A DNA stretch of 64,000 bases from Streptomyces sp. NBC_00459 (GCF_036013955.1 NZ_CP107903.1:9052001-9116000); one strand, 5' to 3'; shown: positions 33,861 through 42,480, counted from the first letter of the stretch. The notes: generated by a model from the letters alone, not told the origin. Numbers and translations are program-made.

Positions 33861-33885
33861 CGGAGACACCCCGGGGGTGTCTCCG
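33861..33885. terminator. 12-bp stem hairpin after the transketolase-like gene
   Basis: CGGAGACACCCC (33861-33872) pairs with GGGGTGTCTCCG (33874-33885). It separates the transketolase-like gene from the mycothiol dehydrogenase gene. Confidence 0.7.
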
Positions 33886-33980
33886 GCGGTGGGCTCCAGC
33901 GTGGGCGCGCCGTTACCGATCGGTCGCGCGTAGGGTCGGAGCGAGGAACCGAACATTGGCCGATGGAAGGGTTCAGCACC

Positions 33981-35066
33981 ATGGCGCAGGAAGTACGCGG
34001 CGTGATCGCACCGGGCAGGAACGAACCGGTGCGGGTCGAGACGATCGTCGTGCCGGACCCCGGTCCGGGCGAGGCCGTGGTCCAGATCCAGGCCTGCGGT
34101 GTGTGCCACACCGACCTGCACTACAAGCAGGGCGGGATCAACGACGACTTCCCCTTCCTGCTCGGTCATGAGGCGGCCGGGGTCGTGGAGTCGGTGGGGG
34201 AGGGGGTCACGGACGTGGCTCCCGGTGACTTCGTGATCCTCAACTGGCGTGCGGTGTGCGGAAACTGTCGGGCCTGTCTGCGCGGGCGTCCGTGGTACTG
34301 CTTCAACACGCACAACGCCAAGCAGAAGATGACCCTGCTCGACGGCACGGAACTCTCCCCGGCGCTCGGTATCGGGGCGTTCGCCGAGAAGACGCTCGTC
34401 GCGGCCGGACAGTGCACCAAGGTCGACCCGGCAGCCTCGGCCGCTGTCGCCGGGCTGCTGGGGTGTGGCGTGATGGCCGGAATCGGCGCCGCCATCAACA
34501 CCGGGAACGTCGGACGCGGCGACTCCGTCGCGGTCATCGGCTGCGGTGGGGTCGGGGACGCGGCGATCGCCGGGTCGAACCTCGCGGGTGCCGCGAAGAT
34601 CATCGCCGTCGACATCGACGACCGGAAACTGGCCACCGCCCGCACGATGGGCGCCACGCACACGGTCAACTCCAAGGAGACCGATCCGGTCGAGGCGATC
34701 CGTGAGCTGACCGGCGGCAACGGCGCCGACGTGGTCATCGAGGCGGTCGGCCGCCCGGAGACGTACAAGCAGGCGTTCTACGCCCGTGACCTCGCCGGGA
34801 CGGTCGTGCTGGTGGGTGTGCCGACGCCGGAGATGAAGCTGGAGCTCCCGCTGATCGATGTCTTCGGGCGCGGTGGCTCGCTGAAGTCGTCCTGGTACGG
34901 CGACTGCCTGCCCTCCCGCGACTTCCCCATGCTCATCGACCTGCACCTCCAAGGCCGCCTGGACCTCGCCAAGTTCGTCACGGAGACCATCCAACTCGAC
35001 GAGGTGGAGAAGGCGTTCGAGCGGATGCACGGCGGCGACGTGCTGCGTTCGGTGGTGGTGTTCTGA
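33981..35066 (+). CDS. S-(hydroxymethyl)mycothiol dehydrogenase, class III-type alcohol dehydrogenase
   Basis: The 361-residue zinc alcohol dehydrogenase has catalytic-zinc ligands in CGVCHTDLHYKQGG and LGHEAAGVVESVG, and structural-zinc cysteines in CGNCRACLRGRPWYCF. The NAD-binding loop is VAVIGCGGVGDAAIAG. The sequence is very close to actinobacterial MscR, which oxidises the adduct of formaldehyde and mycothiol (and reduces S-nitrosomycothiol). The ATG at 33981 has GGAAGG ten bases upstream; an ATG at 33963 would add six residues. It overlaps the following MBL-fold gene by one base, the usual actinobacterial pairing. Confidence 0.92.
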   Translation: MAQEVRGVIAPGRNEPVRVETIVVPDPGPGEAVVQIQACGVCHTDLHYKQGGINDDFPFLLGHEAAGVVESVGEGVTDVAPGDFVILNWRAVCGNCRACLRGRPWYCFNTHNAKQKMTLLDGTELSPALGIGAFAEKTLVAAGQCTKVDPAASAAVAGLLGCGVMAGIGAAINTGNVGRGDSVAVIGCGGVGDAAIAGSNLAGAAKIIAVDIDDRKLATARTMGATHTVNSKETDPVEAIRELTGGNGADVVIEAVGRPETYKQAFYARDLAGTVVLVGVPTPEMKLELPLIDVFGRGGSLKSSWYGDCLPSRDFPMLIDLHLQGRLDLAKFVTETIQLDEVEKAFERMHGGDVLRSVVVF

Positions 35067-35695
35067 TGGCCGCCCGCATCGAACGCCTCGTCACCTCAGG
35101 GCAGTTCAGCCTCGACGGCGGCACGTGGGACGTCGACAACAACGTGTGGATCATCGGCGACGACCACGAGGCGATCGTCATCGACGCCGCCCATGACGCC
35201 TACGCCATCGCGGAAGCTGTCGGCGACCGGCGCCTGACCGCCATCATCTGCACCCACGCCCACAACGACCACATCGACGCTGCCCCCGCGCTCGCCGGGC
35301 GCACCGGCGCCACCATCTGGCTGCACCGCGACGACCTGCCCCTGTGGAAGCAGACCCACCCGGACCGGGAACCCGACGCCTGGCTGGCCGACGGCCAGGT
35401 GATCGAAGCCGCCGGCGCGGATCTCATGGTCCTGCACACGCCCGGACACGCGCCGGGAGCGGTCTGCCTGTACGACCGGGGCCTGGGCACCGTCTTCACC
35501 GGCGACACCCTCTTCAACGGTGGCCCGGGTGCCACCGGCCGTTCCTACTCCCACTTCCCGACGATCATCGACTCGATCCGGGACCGGCTGCTCGCCCTCC
35601 CGCCCGAGACGAAGGTCCTCACCGGGCACGGCGACCCCACCACCATCGGGGCCGAGGCACCGCACCTCCAGGAGTGGATCGACCGCGGCCACTGA
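35066..35695 (+). CDS. MBL-fold hydrolase partner of the mycothiol dehydrogenase
   Basis: The 209-residue metallo-beta-lactamase-fold protein has the zinc motif CTHAHNDHIDAA (HxHxDH), a further His in LHTPGHAPGAV, the bridging Asp in FTGDTLF and the final His in LTGHGDPTT. It starts on the last base of the dehydrogenase gene. By analogy with glyoxalase II-type enzymes and the conserved pairing, it probably hydrolyses the S-formyl-mycothiol thioester, releasing formate; this is inferred from context. Confidence 0.85.
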   Translation: MAARIERLVTSGQFSLDGGTWDVDNNVWIIGDDHEAIVIDAAHDAYAIAEAVGDRRLTAIICTHAHNDHIDAAPALAGRTGATIWLHRDDLPLWKQTHPDREPDAWLADGQVIEAAGADLMVLHTPGHAPGAVCLYDRGLGTVFTGDTLFNGGPGATGRSYSHFPTIIDSIRDRLLALPPETKVLTGHGDPTTIGAEAPHLQEWIDRGH

Positions 35696-35721
35696 CGGCC
35701 ACGGACACCGCAGAACGCCAA

Positions 35722-35755
35722 GTGGGCGCCCACCGTCGCGACGGAGGGCGCCCAC
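35722..35755. terminator. Large hairpin between convergent genes
   Basis: GTGGGCGCCC (35722-35731) pairs with GGGCGCCCAC (35746-35755), and the interior CCGTCGCGACGG is itself self-complementary. It lies between the converging MBL and apbE genes and should terminate both. Confidence 0.85.
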
Positions 35756-35784
35756 ACGGACGTACAGAACAGCCGGCATGGCGC

Positions 35785-36507
35785 TCAGGCGGCCACCGGA
35801 AAGCCCGCTGTCCGGAAGACCTGCCGGTCGGCGTCCACCGCGAACACCTCGCAGCCCTTGCGGGCGGCGGCCCACTCGATGCCCTCCGTGCCCATCGCGA
35901 ACGCAGCCGTCGCCGTGGCGTCCGCCTCGGTGAGCGTGGGGGCGACGACGGTCAGGCTCAGCAGTCCGGTGGCCGGGCGTCCGGTGCGGCCGTCGAGGAT
36001 GTGGTCACCCCGCTCGTAGCGGGCGGAGGTCGCCACACCGCCCTCGGTGAGCTCCAGCACCGTGCACAGCTGGTCGGCGTGCTCGGGGTGCCGTACGCCC
36101 ACCCGCCAGGGGCGCCCGGCGGCGACCACGTCACCGCCGGCGTTCAGGCAGTACGTCCGTACGCCCGCGGCCTCCAGCAGATCCGCCGCCCGCTGCACGG
36201 CCCAGCCCTTCACCACCGCGCAGGGATCCAGGCCCCGGCCGGGCAGCCGTACGTCGAACGCGCCCTTGGTGGCGACCCGGTAGTCCTCGCACAGGCCGAG
36301 CACCTCGGTGAGGTCCGCGCTCAGCTCGCCGGCATCCAGCTCGCCCCGGTCGAGGCGGGACACCTCGCTGTCGGGCTTGAAGGGGCTGAAGCGCGCGTCG
36401 ACCTCGTGGAGCCAGGCGAACACGGTGTCCGCCGCCTCCACCGGGGCGTTCTCGTCGTCGATCCGCAGCGAGATCGGGAACCCCATGATGTGCTCGACGC
36501 GCCGCAT
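35785..36507 (-). CDS. apbE: FAD:protein FMN transferase
   Basis: The 240-residue protein has the ApbE motifs VVKGWAVQRAADLL, YCLNAGGDVVAAG, ATSARYERGDHILDGRTG and DATATAAFAMG, the last holding metal-binding Asp and Thr. ApbE attaches FMN to Thr or Ser of secreted or membrane flavoproteins. It has no obvious signal peptide, unlike many family members. The adjacent gene four bases upstream encodes a protein with two FMN-attachment sites, which is its evident substrate. Confidence 0.92.
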   Translation of the reverse strand: MRRVEHIMGFPISLRIDDENAPVEAADTVFAWLHEVDARFSPFKPDSEVSRLDRGELDAGELSADLTEVLGLCEDYRVATKGAFDVRLPGRGLDPCAVVKGWAVQRAADLLEAAGVRTYCLNAGGDVVAAGRPWRVGVRHPEHADQLCTVLELTEGGVATSARYERGDHILDGRTGRPATGLLSLTVVAPTLTEADATATAAFAMGTEGIEWAAARKGCEVFAVDADRQVFRTAGFPVAA

Positions 36508-36511
36508 CCGC

Positions 36512-37237
36512 TCAGCCCTTCGCGTCGATGGCGGCCTGGAGGGACTCCTTGTAGCCGTCGCTGGTGATGGTGGCGCCGGAGACCGTGTCGATGTCGGCGC
36601 TCTGTGCGGCGAGCGTCTCCTCGATCAGGACCGGCACGGCGGCCGTGGTCTGCGGGTGGTTCGGCTGCTGGAGCATCTTCACGGACGCGATCGAGTCGCC
36701 CTCGAAGGTCACCTCGACCTGGACGGTGCCCTTCTCGGTGTCCACGGCGGTCCCGGAGACGACCTTGGACGCGGACTCCGCGGCGGGGGCCGAGGTGGAC
36801 GCGGAGGGCGACGGGGACGCCGCGGCGGAGTCCGCCTGGGAGTCGATGGCGGCCTGGAGGGACTCCTTGTAGCCGTCGCTGGTGATGGTGGCGCCGGAGA
36901 CCGTGTCGATGTCGGCGCTCTGTGCGGCGAGGGTCTCCTTGATCAGGACCGGCACCGCGGCGGTGGTCTGCGGGTGGTTCGGCTGCTTCAGCATCCGCAC
37001 CGAGGAGATCTTCGTCCCCGCGAACGTCACCTCGACCTGGACGTCACCCTTCTCGGTGGTCACGGTCGTGCCCTGGACGACCGTCGACGACGAACCGGAG
37101 GAGCCCGAGGACGACACCGACGGGCTGGTGGCGGGGGTGGAGGCCTCCGAGGAGGTGACACCCAGCGAGGGCTCGTAGAGCCAGACGGGGACCAGGCCCG
37201 CGATGCTCAGGACCAGAACAGGCAGTGCTCGTTTCAC
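36512..37237 (-). CDS. Exported protein with two tandem FMN-binding domains
   Basis: The 241-residue protein has an N-terminal hydrophobic export or anchor segment (ALPVLVLSIAGLVPVWLY), a Ser/Thr-rich linker and two FMN_bind domains (about residues 55-130 and 160-240). Each ends in DTVSGATITSDGY, in which the Thr of SGAT is the site ApbE flavinylates. The two domains are joined by a second Ser/Ala/Pro-rich linker. It should pass electrons outside the membrane between the transmembrane flavoprotein encoded next to it and an unknown acceptor. The domains arose by a recent duplication, seen as a near-identical DNA repeat. Confidence 0.9.
   Translation of the reverse strand: MKRALPVLVLSIAGLVPVWLYEPSLGVTSSEASTPATSPSVSSSGSSGSSSTVVQGTTVTTEKGDVQVEVTFAGTKISSVRMLKQPNHPQTTAAVPVLIKETLAAQSADIDTVSGATITSDGYKESLQAAIDSQADSAAASPSPSASTSAPAAESASKVVSGTAVDTEKGTVQVEVTFEGDSIASVKMLQQPNHPQTTAAVPVLIEETLAAQSADIDTVSGATITSDGYKESLQAAIDAKG
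36524..36613. repeat. 90-bp exact direct repeat within the FMN-binding gene, copy 1
   Basis: These 90 bases are identical to 36842-36931, offset by 318 bases (106 codons), and similarity continues beyond. They encode the flavinylation-site end of each FMN-binding domain. Confidence 0.9.
36842..36931. repeat. 90-bp exact direct repeat within the FMN-binding gene, copy 2
   Basis: This is the partner of 36524-36613. The lack of silent changes indicates a recent duplication or ongoing gene conversion. Confidence 0.9.
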
Positions 37238-37247
37238 GACGTTCCTC

Positions 37248-38585
37248 TTATCCGGCCAGGCTGAAGCGCTCGAAGTGGGTCTGCGACTTGGGCACGCCCA
37301 GATCCCGCAGGCTGCGCAGCACCGCGTTCATCATGGGCGGCGGGCCGCACAGGAAGACGTCCCGGTCCGCGATGTCCGGCACCAGCTCGGCCAGCTCGGC
37401 GGGGGCCAGCTTGTCGGGGGCGACCGGCCCGCTCACCAGGTGCAGCTCGGCCCCCTTGGCGTGGGCGAGGTCGCGCAGCTCCTCGTAGAGGACGGCGTCC
37501 TGGTCCCTGGCCACCCGGTAGATGACCACGGCGTGGCCCTGGATCTCCTCCAGGAGCGCGCGGATGGGCGTGACGCCCACACCGCCGGCGATGAGGACGG
37601 CCTCAGGGCGGGTGCGGTGCATCGCGGTGAACGCGCCGTAGGGGCCCTCGGCGAAGACACGGGTGCCGACCGGGATGTGCTTGAGGGCGGCGGTGCCGTC
37701 GCCGGCGACCTTCGCGGTCAGGCGCAGCGACCTGCCGTCGGGCGCCGCCGACAGCGAGAACGGGTTCGCCTGCCACCAGCGGTCCTTGGTGAGGAACCGC
37801 CACAGGAAGAACTGGCCCGCGCGGGCGGGCAGCTTGTCGAGGTCGCGGCCCGTCATGTAGATCGAGACGACGTTGTCGGCCTCGGGGACGACGGCCGAGA
37901 CACGTAGCTGGTGACGGAGGTTCTTGCGCAGCGGCAGCACCACCCGGCCCAGGAACACCGAGCCGAGCGCCACGCTCCACAGGGCCCACCAGTACGTGGT
38001 GGCGGCGGACGACGAGGTGAACGTCGTGCCGACACCGACCTGGTGCGTGAACGCCAGGACCACCGCCACGTAGGTGTAGAGGTGGATGAAGTGCCAGGTC
38101 TCGTAGGCGAGGCGGCGGCGGGCGTAGCGCGCGGAGACCGCGCCGATGACCATGATCAGGACCAGGGCGACGATCGCGCGCAGCACGCCCTCGGTGGTCT
38201 CGGCCAGCTCCACCAGTTCGTCGACCGGGCCCATGGACGTGCCCTCGGCGTAGCCGAAGGTGATGAACACCGCGTGGGACATCAGCGTCCACAGCAGCCC
38301 GAAGCCCACCCAGCGGTGCCAGGAGGTCAGCCGGTCCATGCCGATGCGGTGGTCCAGCCACGGCAGCCGGGCCACCAGCACCAGCTGGAAGGCCATGACG
38401 AGGGCGCCGTACAGCCCGGCGAGCCGGCCCATCACGATCAGCGCGTTCGACGCGAACCCGGCCTGGAAGAAGAAGACGGTCACGACGGCCACGTTGGCGG
38501 CCAGCACGGCGTACAGCCCGGTGCGGGCCACCACTTTGGGTCGTATCGCCGTGGGGGGCGCGGGAGGCGATTGGACGGTCGTCAC
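37248..38585 (-). CDS. Transmembrane ferric-reductase-like flavoprotein (NAD(P)H oxidoreductase)
   Basis: The 445-residue protein has six membrane helices in its first half, with heme-ligand-type histidines (SWHRWVGF, MSHAVFITFG, WHFIHLYTY, FTHQ). The second half is a ferredoxin-reductase module: flavin-binding PFSLSAAPDG, NAD(P)-binding LIAGGVGVTPIRALLEE and C-terminal FLCGPPPMMNAV. It can carry electrons from cytoplasmic NAD(P)H across the membrane, here presumably to the FMN-binding protein. The GTG at 38585 follows AAGGAGCACCGTCC; an ATG at 38624 would add 13 residues. The three flavin genes run in the same direction with gaps of ten and four bases. Confidence 0.9.
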   Translation of the reverse strand: MTTVQSPPAPPTAIRPKVVARTGLYAVLAANVAVVTVFFFQAGFASNALIVMGRLAGLYGALVMAFQLVLVARLPWLDHRIGMDRLTSWHRWVGFGLLWTLMSHAVFITFGYAEGTSMGPVDELVELAETTEGVLRAIVALVLIMVIGAVSARYARRRLAYETWHFIHLYTYVAVVLAFTHQVGVGTTFTSSSAATTYWWALWSVALGSVFLGRVVLPLRKNLRHQLRVSAVVPEADNVVSIYMTGRDLDKLPARAGQFFLWRFLTKDRWWQANPFSLSAAPDGRSLRLTAKVAGDGTAALKHIPVGTRVFAEGPYGAFTAMHRTRPEAVLIAGGVGVTPIRALLEEIQGHAVVIYRVARDQDAVLYEELRDLAHAKGAELHLVSGPVAPDKLAPAELAELVPDIADRDVFLCGPPPMMNAVLRSLRDLGVPKSQTHFERFSLAG

Positions 38586-38735
38586 GGACGGTGCTCCTTG
38601 ATCGGGTCCGGGGGTACCGAGCATGACCGACGGTAGCTGTCGATGAGCTGTCGTTGGACTTTCAAGTTGTTATCGATCTCGCGTACGAGGGGGGAGAGCT
38701 ATGGCGACGGAAGCGGCGTGCAGCACTATGGGCAC

Positions 38736-39434
38736 GTGGAAAAAGTACGACTTCTCGTTGTGGACGACGATCCGCCCATCGCCGACCTGGTCGCGACGGT
38801 CGCCCGCTACGAGGGCTGGGAGGCGGTCACCGCCTACTCCGGTGAGGAGGCGCTGAGCAGGGCCGCCGAGTTCCATCCGGACATCGTGGTGCTCGATCTG
38901 ATGCTGCCGGGCCTCGACGGCTTCGCCGTGCTCGACCGGCTGCGGCTGTCGGGCACGATGGTGCCCGTGGTCTTCCTCACCGCGCGTGACGGAGTCGCCG
39001 ACCGGGTCGCGGGGCTCACCCGGGGCGGCGACGACTACCTGGTCAAACCCTTCGCCGTGGAGGAGTTGATGGCCCGGCTGAGGACCGTGCTGCGCCGCAG
39101 CGCCGGGCCCGCCTTCCAGCGCTCGGTGCTCCGGGTGGCGGACCTGACGATGGACGAGGACACCCGCGAGGTCCGCCGCGGAGACAAACGGCTCACCCTC
39201 ACCCCCACCGAGTACGAGGTGCTGCGCTACCTGATGCGCAAGTCGCCGACCGTGCTCACCAAGGCACAGATCCTCGACCACGTCTGGGAGTACGGCTTCG
39301 GCGGCCGTTCCAACGTCGTGGAACTGGTCGTCAGCCGGCTGCGCCGCAAGCTCGACGATCCCGACCAGCACGACGAACCGCTGATCCACACCGTGCGGGG
39401 CGTCGGCTACGTGGTCAGGCAGGTCGGCGAGTGA
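38736..39434 (+). CDS. OmpR/PhoB-type response regulator
   Basis: The product has 232 residues. The receiver domain (VRLLVVDDDPPIADLV at the start) has phosphoacceptor Asp in VVLDLMLPGLDG and Lys in YLVKPF. The winged-helix output domain has LTPTEYEVLRYLMRK and HTVRGVGYVVR. The GTG at 38736 gives the usual family N-terminus; a GTG at 38718 with GGAAG upstream is an alternative. It is divergent from the flavin electron-transfer genes across about 130 bases, so those are a likely target. The kinase gene overlaps its end by GTGA. Confidence 0.92.
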   Translation: MEKVRLLVVDDDPPIADLVATVARYEGWEAVTAYSGEEALSRAAEFHPDIVVLDLMLPGLDGFAVLDRLRLSGTMVPVVFLTARDGVADRVAGLTRGGDDYLVKPFAVEELMARLRTVLRRSAGPAFQRSVLRVADLTMDEDTREVRRGDKRLTLTPTEYEVLRYLMRKSPTVLTKAQILDHVWEYGFGGRSNVVELVVSRLRRKLDDPDQHDEPLIHTVRGVGYVVRQVGE

Positions 39435-40888
39435 TCCGCCGCTGCCGGCAGACCTACCGCAGGCTGCGGCTGGGCACGCGGCTGGCACTGGGCATGGGCG
39501 TGCTCTCGCTGGCGGTGTTCGCCGTCGTCGGCGCGTCGCTCTCGATGTACATGCGGGAGTACCTGGTGCGCCAGCTCAGTGACCAGATGACGCACGTCCA
39601 GACCACCCAGTCCAAGGACGTCGCGGACTACGGCAGCGTGCAGGCAAAGCCGTACTGGGGCTGGTACACCGCCTCGTACGAGGTCAAGAGCGGCACGCCC
39701 GTGCTCCGCGAGCCCGCCGACGTGCCGAAGGACTCCGGTGAACTCGCCGCCACCGCGGAGACCCTGCGGACCTCCGGAACCGACCCCGTCCTGCGCACCG
39801 CGCCCATCGACGGGAACACGTACCGGCTGCGTGCCTGCGAGGTCGAGGACGGGGTGGTCCTGGTCACCGCGGCGCCCATGGACGACATAGAGAACACCAT
39901 GGACCGGCTGGTCACGGTCCAGGTCGTCGCCTTCGCGCTCGCCCTGCTGGGCCTCGTGATCTTCGGCCGGGCGGTGCTGCGACGCGGCCTCCGGCCGCTC
40001 AGCGACATGGCCCACACCGCCCGCGGCATCACCTCGCACGACTTCACCGACTCCGCCCGGCTGCCCGTACGCGCCGACCGGGGCAACGGCGGCCCCGAGG
40101 TCGAGGAGCTGCGCACCGCGTTCAACACCATGCTCGAACACATCGACGACTCGCTCGCCGTGCGCACCGAGGCCGAACAGCGCCTGCGCCGTTTCGTCGC
40201 CGACGCCTCGCACGAGCTGCGTACCCCCTTGATGTCGGTACGGGGCTATGCGGACCTCTTCCAGTACGCCGCCGCCAACGAGCCCGGCGAACGGGACCGG
40301 CACCTGGCCCGGCTGCGCGCCGAGGCGGCCCGGATGGGTGTCCTCCTCGACGACCTGCTGCTGCTCGCCCGGCTGGACGCGGCCCAGGTCGAGACACCGC
40401 TGCGCATGGAGAGCGCCGACCTGGTCGAGCTGGTCGGCCAGGCGGCGGACGCCTTCCGCGCGGGCCACCCGAAGCATCCACTGACGGTGACGGAGGCCAC
40501 GAAGGCACTGTCGCTGCGTCTCGATCCGCTGCGTATCCGGCAGGTTCTGGACAACCTGCTGACCAACGCGGCCGTACACACGCCCGCCGGCACAGCGGTC
40601 TCCCTGGACGTGACCGTCGACAGGGGCGACAAGGGCGTCGGCGGCCACGCGATGGTCCGGGTCGCCGACGCGGGCCCCGGCATCCCGGCCGCCGACCAGG
40701 ACCGGGTCTTCGACCGCTTCTACCGCATCGACAAGGCTCGCAGCCGCGACCGGGGCGGCAGCGGTCTGGGGCTCGCGGTCGCGCTCTCGCTGGCCCGGGC
40801 GCACGGCGGCACCCTCGACCTGACCAGCGGCCCCGGTTCGACCGCCTTCACCCTGCGCATCCCGCTCGACAGGACGGAGGGGCGCTGA
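39431..40888 (+). CDS. Sensor histidine kinase with HAMP domain
   Basis: The 485-residue kinase has two membrane segments (about residues 15-38 and 163-182) enclosing a roughly 120-residue extracellular sensor. A HAMP linker and the H-box FVADASHELRTPL (His near residue 261) follow. The ATPase region has the N-box RQVLDNLLTNAAVH, VADAGPGIP and GGSGLGLAVALS. It phosphorylates the response regulator encoded just before. The signal is not evident. In this setting it may sense redox or metal status. Confidence 0.93.
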   Translation: MIRRCRQTYRRLRLGTRLALGMGVLSLAVFAVVGASLSMYMREYLVRQLSDQMTHVQTTQSKDVADYGSVQAKPYWGWYTASYEVKSGTPVLREPADVPKDSGELAATAETLRTSGTDPVLRTAPIDGNTYRLRACEVEDGVVLVTAAPMDDIENTMDRLVTVQVVAFALALLGLVIFGRAVLRRGLRPLSDMAHTARGITSHDFTDSARLPVRADRGNGGPEVEELRTAFNTMLEHIDDSLAVRTEAEQRLRRFVADASHELRTPLMSVRGYADLFQYAAANEPGERDRHLARLRAEAARMGVLLDDLLLLARLDAAQVETPLRMESADLVELVGQAADAFRAGHPKHPLTVTEATKALSLRLDPLRIRQVLDNLLTNAAVHTPAGTAVSLDVTVDRGDKGVGGHAMVRVADAGPGIPAADQDRVFDRFYRIDKARSRDRGGSGLGLAVALSLARAHGGTLDLTSGPGSTAFTLRIPLDRTEGR

Positions 40889-41010
40889 ACAACTGAACAG
40901 CTGAACGAGAACGCGAACAGAACGACCCAACGCAGAGGACCGCCCAACCGCAGAGAACCGCCCAACCGCAGAAACGACTCGACCGAACAGAACGACTCAG
41001 TCCGAACGGC
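40889..41010. repeat. Degenerate purine/CAA-rich repeat tract between kinase and oxidoreductase genes
   Basis: The tract contains CTGAACA-type units at its left end and two exact 16-base copies of ACCGCCCAACCGCAGA at 40939-40954 and 40957-40972 (18-base period). Further AACGAC/GAACAG words follow. It contains no gene. Confidence 0.6.
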
Positions 41011-41042
41011 TCAGCACGGACGATCTGAGGAGACCCCCCACT

Positions 41043-41768
41043 GTGAACGTACTGATCGTTTTCGCCCACCCCGAACTCTGCTCCTTCAACGGTGCGTTGA
41101 AGGTCAGAGCCGTGGACGTCCTGAAGCGGGCCGGGCACGAGGTCGTGGTCAGCGACCTGTACCGGCTCGGCTGGAAGGCCGCCGTCGACGCCGACGACTT
41201 CCCCGGCGTCTGGACCGACCCCGACTTCCTGGATGTCTCCGCCGAGCAGGAACGCGTGTCGGCGGCGCACGAGACCCCGCCCGACGTCCTCGCGGAGCAG
41301 GAGAAGGTCGCCCGGTGCGATCTGATGATCCTCCAGTTCCCTTTGTGGTGGTCCGGCATGCCGGCCATCCTCAAGGGCTGGGTCGACCGCACGATGGCCC
41401 GCGGCTTCGCCTACGCGGAGGGGCGCGCCTACGACTCCGGGCCCCTGAGAGGCAGACGTGCCATGGTGTGCACGACCACCGGCACCCCCTCCGGCCTCTA
41501 CGACCCCCACGGCACCGACGACGACCTGGACCGTGCCCTCTGGCCCGTGCACCACGGCATCCTCGGCTGCCTGGGCTTCGACGTCCTCCCGCCGTTCGTC
41601 GCCCGCGCCCCGGGCGAGGTGTCGGCGAAGCAGCGCGAGGAGTACCTGACGGAGTACGCCGAGCGCCTGCTGGCCGTGCGTCCTGAGGAAACGCGCCCCG
41701 ACAGGGGCGCGGGGAACTTCGTGACCGGCCCCCACCGGCCCGCGCCGAACGAACTGCCTGTCCCGTGA
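41043..41768 (+). CDS. NAD(P)H-dependent flavodoxin-fold oxidoreductase (NQO1/KefF type)
   Basis: The 241-residue protein has the flavodoxin-like fold of quinone reductases. VLIVFAHPELCSFNGALK opens the FMN site. LMILQFPLWWSGMPAILKGWVDR (only LQFPLWW is diagnostic) and AMVCTTTGTP follow. It would reduce quinones or related compounds by two electrons. The GTG at 41043 was used. The last 25 residues (from about ETRPDRGAG) are encoded by a REP-like repeat that is intergenic elsewhere in this window, so the natural C-terminus has been extended or replaced by it. Confidence 0.87.
   Translation: MNVLIVFAHPELCSFNGALKVRAVDVLKRAGHEVVVSDLYRLGWKAAVDADDFPGVWTDPDFLDVSAEQERVSAAHETPPDVLAEQEKVARCDLMILQFPLWWSGMPAILKGWVDRTMARGFAYAEGRAYDSGPLRGRRAMVCTTTGTPSGLYDPHGTDDDLDRALWPVHHGILGCLGFDVLPPFVARAPGEVSAKQREEYLTEYAERLLAVRPEETRPDRGAGNFVTGPHRPAPNELPVP
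41693..41745. repeat. REP-like repeat, copy 3, inside the 3' end of the oxidoreductase gene
   Basis: Hairpin GCGCCCC-GACA-GGGGCGC (41693-41710) is followed by GGGGAACTTCGTGACCGGCC and CCGGCCCGCG, the same order as in the two intergenic copies. Here it is translated. Confidence 0.6.
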
Positions 41769-41864
41769 GGTGTCGAACGGGCGGGTGGCGGGGCGATCGT
41801 CACCGCCGACGCGGTGGGCGTCCTCACCGGGCGAAGGCAGCGCGTTGCTCAACTCCCGTACGGG

Positions 41865-42458
41865 CTACTCCCGTACGAGGGCGGCCACGTGGTCGGTGAC
41901 GGAGTCGAGGATCTCCGCACAGGCCTTCTCGTCACCGAGGGCCAGGAAGTTGAGCGTCAGCCCGTCTGTCACCGTGGCCAGATAACGGGCCAACACCGGG
42001 ACGGGCACGGTCAGTTCGAAGCCCATGGTCTCGCGCAGCTGCTCCAGCAGTTGGGCGTACGTGTCGGCGTACAGCTCGTACTGCCGCCGGGCCAGATGCG
42101 CGAACCCCGGCTCGCGCAGGGCGTACTGGGTGAGTTCGTAGGTCAGCATGTGCTCGCCCGGATGGGCGGCCACATGATCCCAGTACGCCCTGAAGCCCGC
42201 CCGGATGGTCTCCTGGAGGGTGGACTGCGGCTGGATCGCCTCGCGCACCACCTCGACGTAGTGGTCCATGATCGTCGTGATGACCGACTCGATCAGGGCC
42301 TGCTTGGAGTCGAAGCAGTAGTGGAAGACGCTCAGCGACACGCCGGCCTCCGCGGCGATGGACCGGGTCGTCGTCCTGGGGACGCCGTCCCGGGTCATCG
42401 CGCGGATGGCCGCCTCGGTCAGCTGCCGGCGCCGCTCGGCCGACGGCTTGCGTGCCAT
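41865..42458 (-). CDS. TetR family transcriptional regulator (BetI-like C-terminus)
   Basis: The 197-residue protein has a TetR HTH (LTEAAIRAMTRDGVPRTTTRSIAAEAGVSLSVFHYCF spans about residues 14-51; the recognition part is AGVSLSVFHYCF). Its C-terminal domain has HPGEHMLTYELTQYALREP, as in BetI-type regulators. The gene lies 22 bases before the large secreted amidohydrolase-like gene's stop codon region and is read in the same direction, so it may be the last gene of that transcript or independent. It converges with the flavodoxin-fold oxidoreductase gene. Confidence 0.85.
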   Translation of the reverse strand: MARKPSAERRRQLTEAAIRAMTRDGVPRTTTRSIAAEAGVSLSVFHYCFDSKQALIESVITTIMDHYVEVVREAIQPQSTLQETIRAGFRAYWDHVAAHPGEHMLTYELTQYALREPGFAHLARRQYELYADTYAQLLEQLRETMGFELTVPVPVLARYLATVTDGLTLNFLALGDEKACAEILDSVTDHVAALVRE

Positions 42459-42480
42459 GAACTCCCCCTAGGTACGGAAC

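Noticed and set aside
36512..37237. Two separate FMN-binding genes
   Set aside because: The frame is continuous through both domains with a Ser/Ala/Pro linker and only one export signal.
40889..41010. Possible small gene or RNA in the repeat tract
   Set aside because: No ribosome-binding site with a frame of useful length and no stable structure; the repeats look like slippage products.
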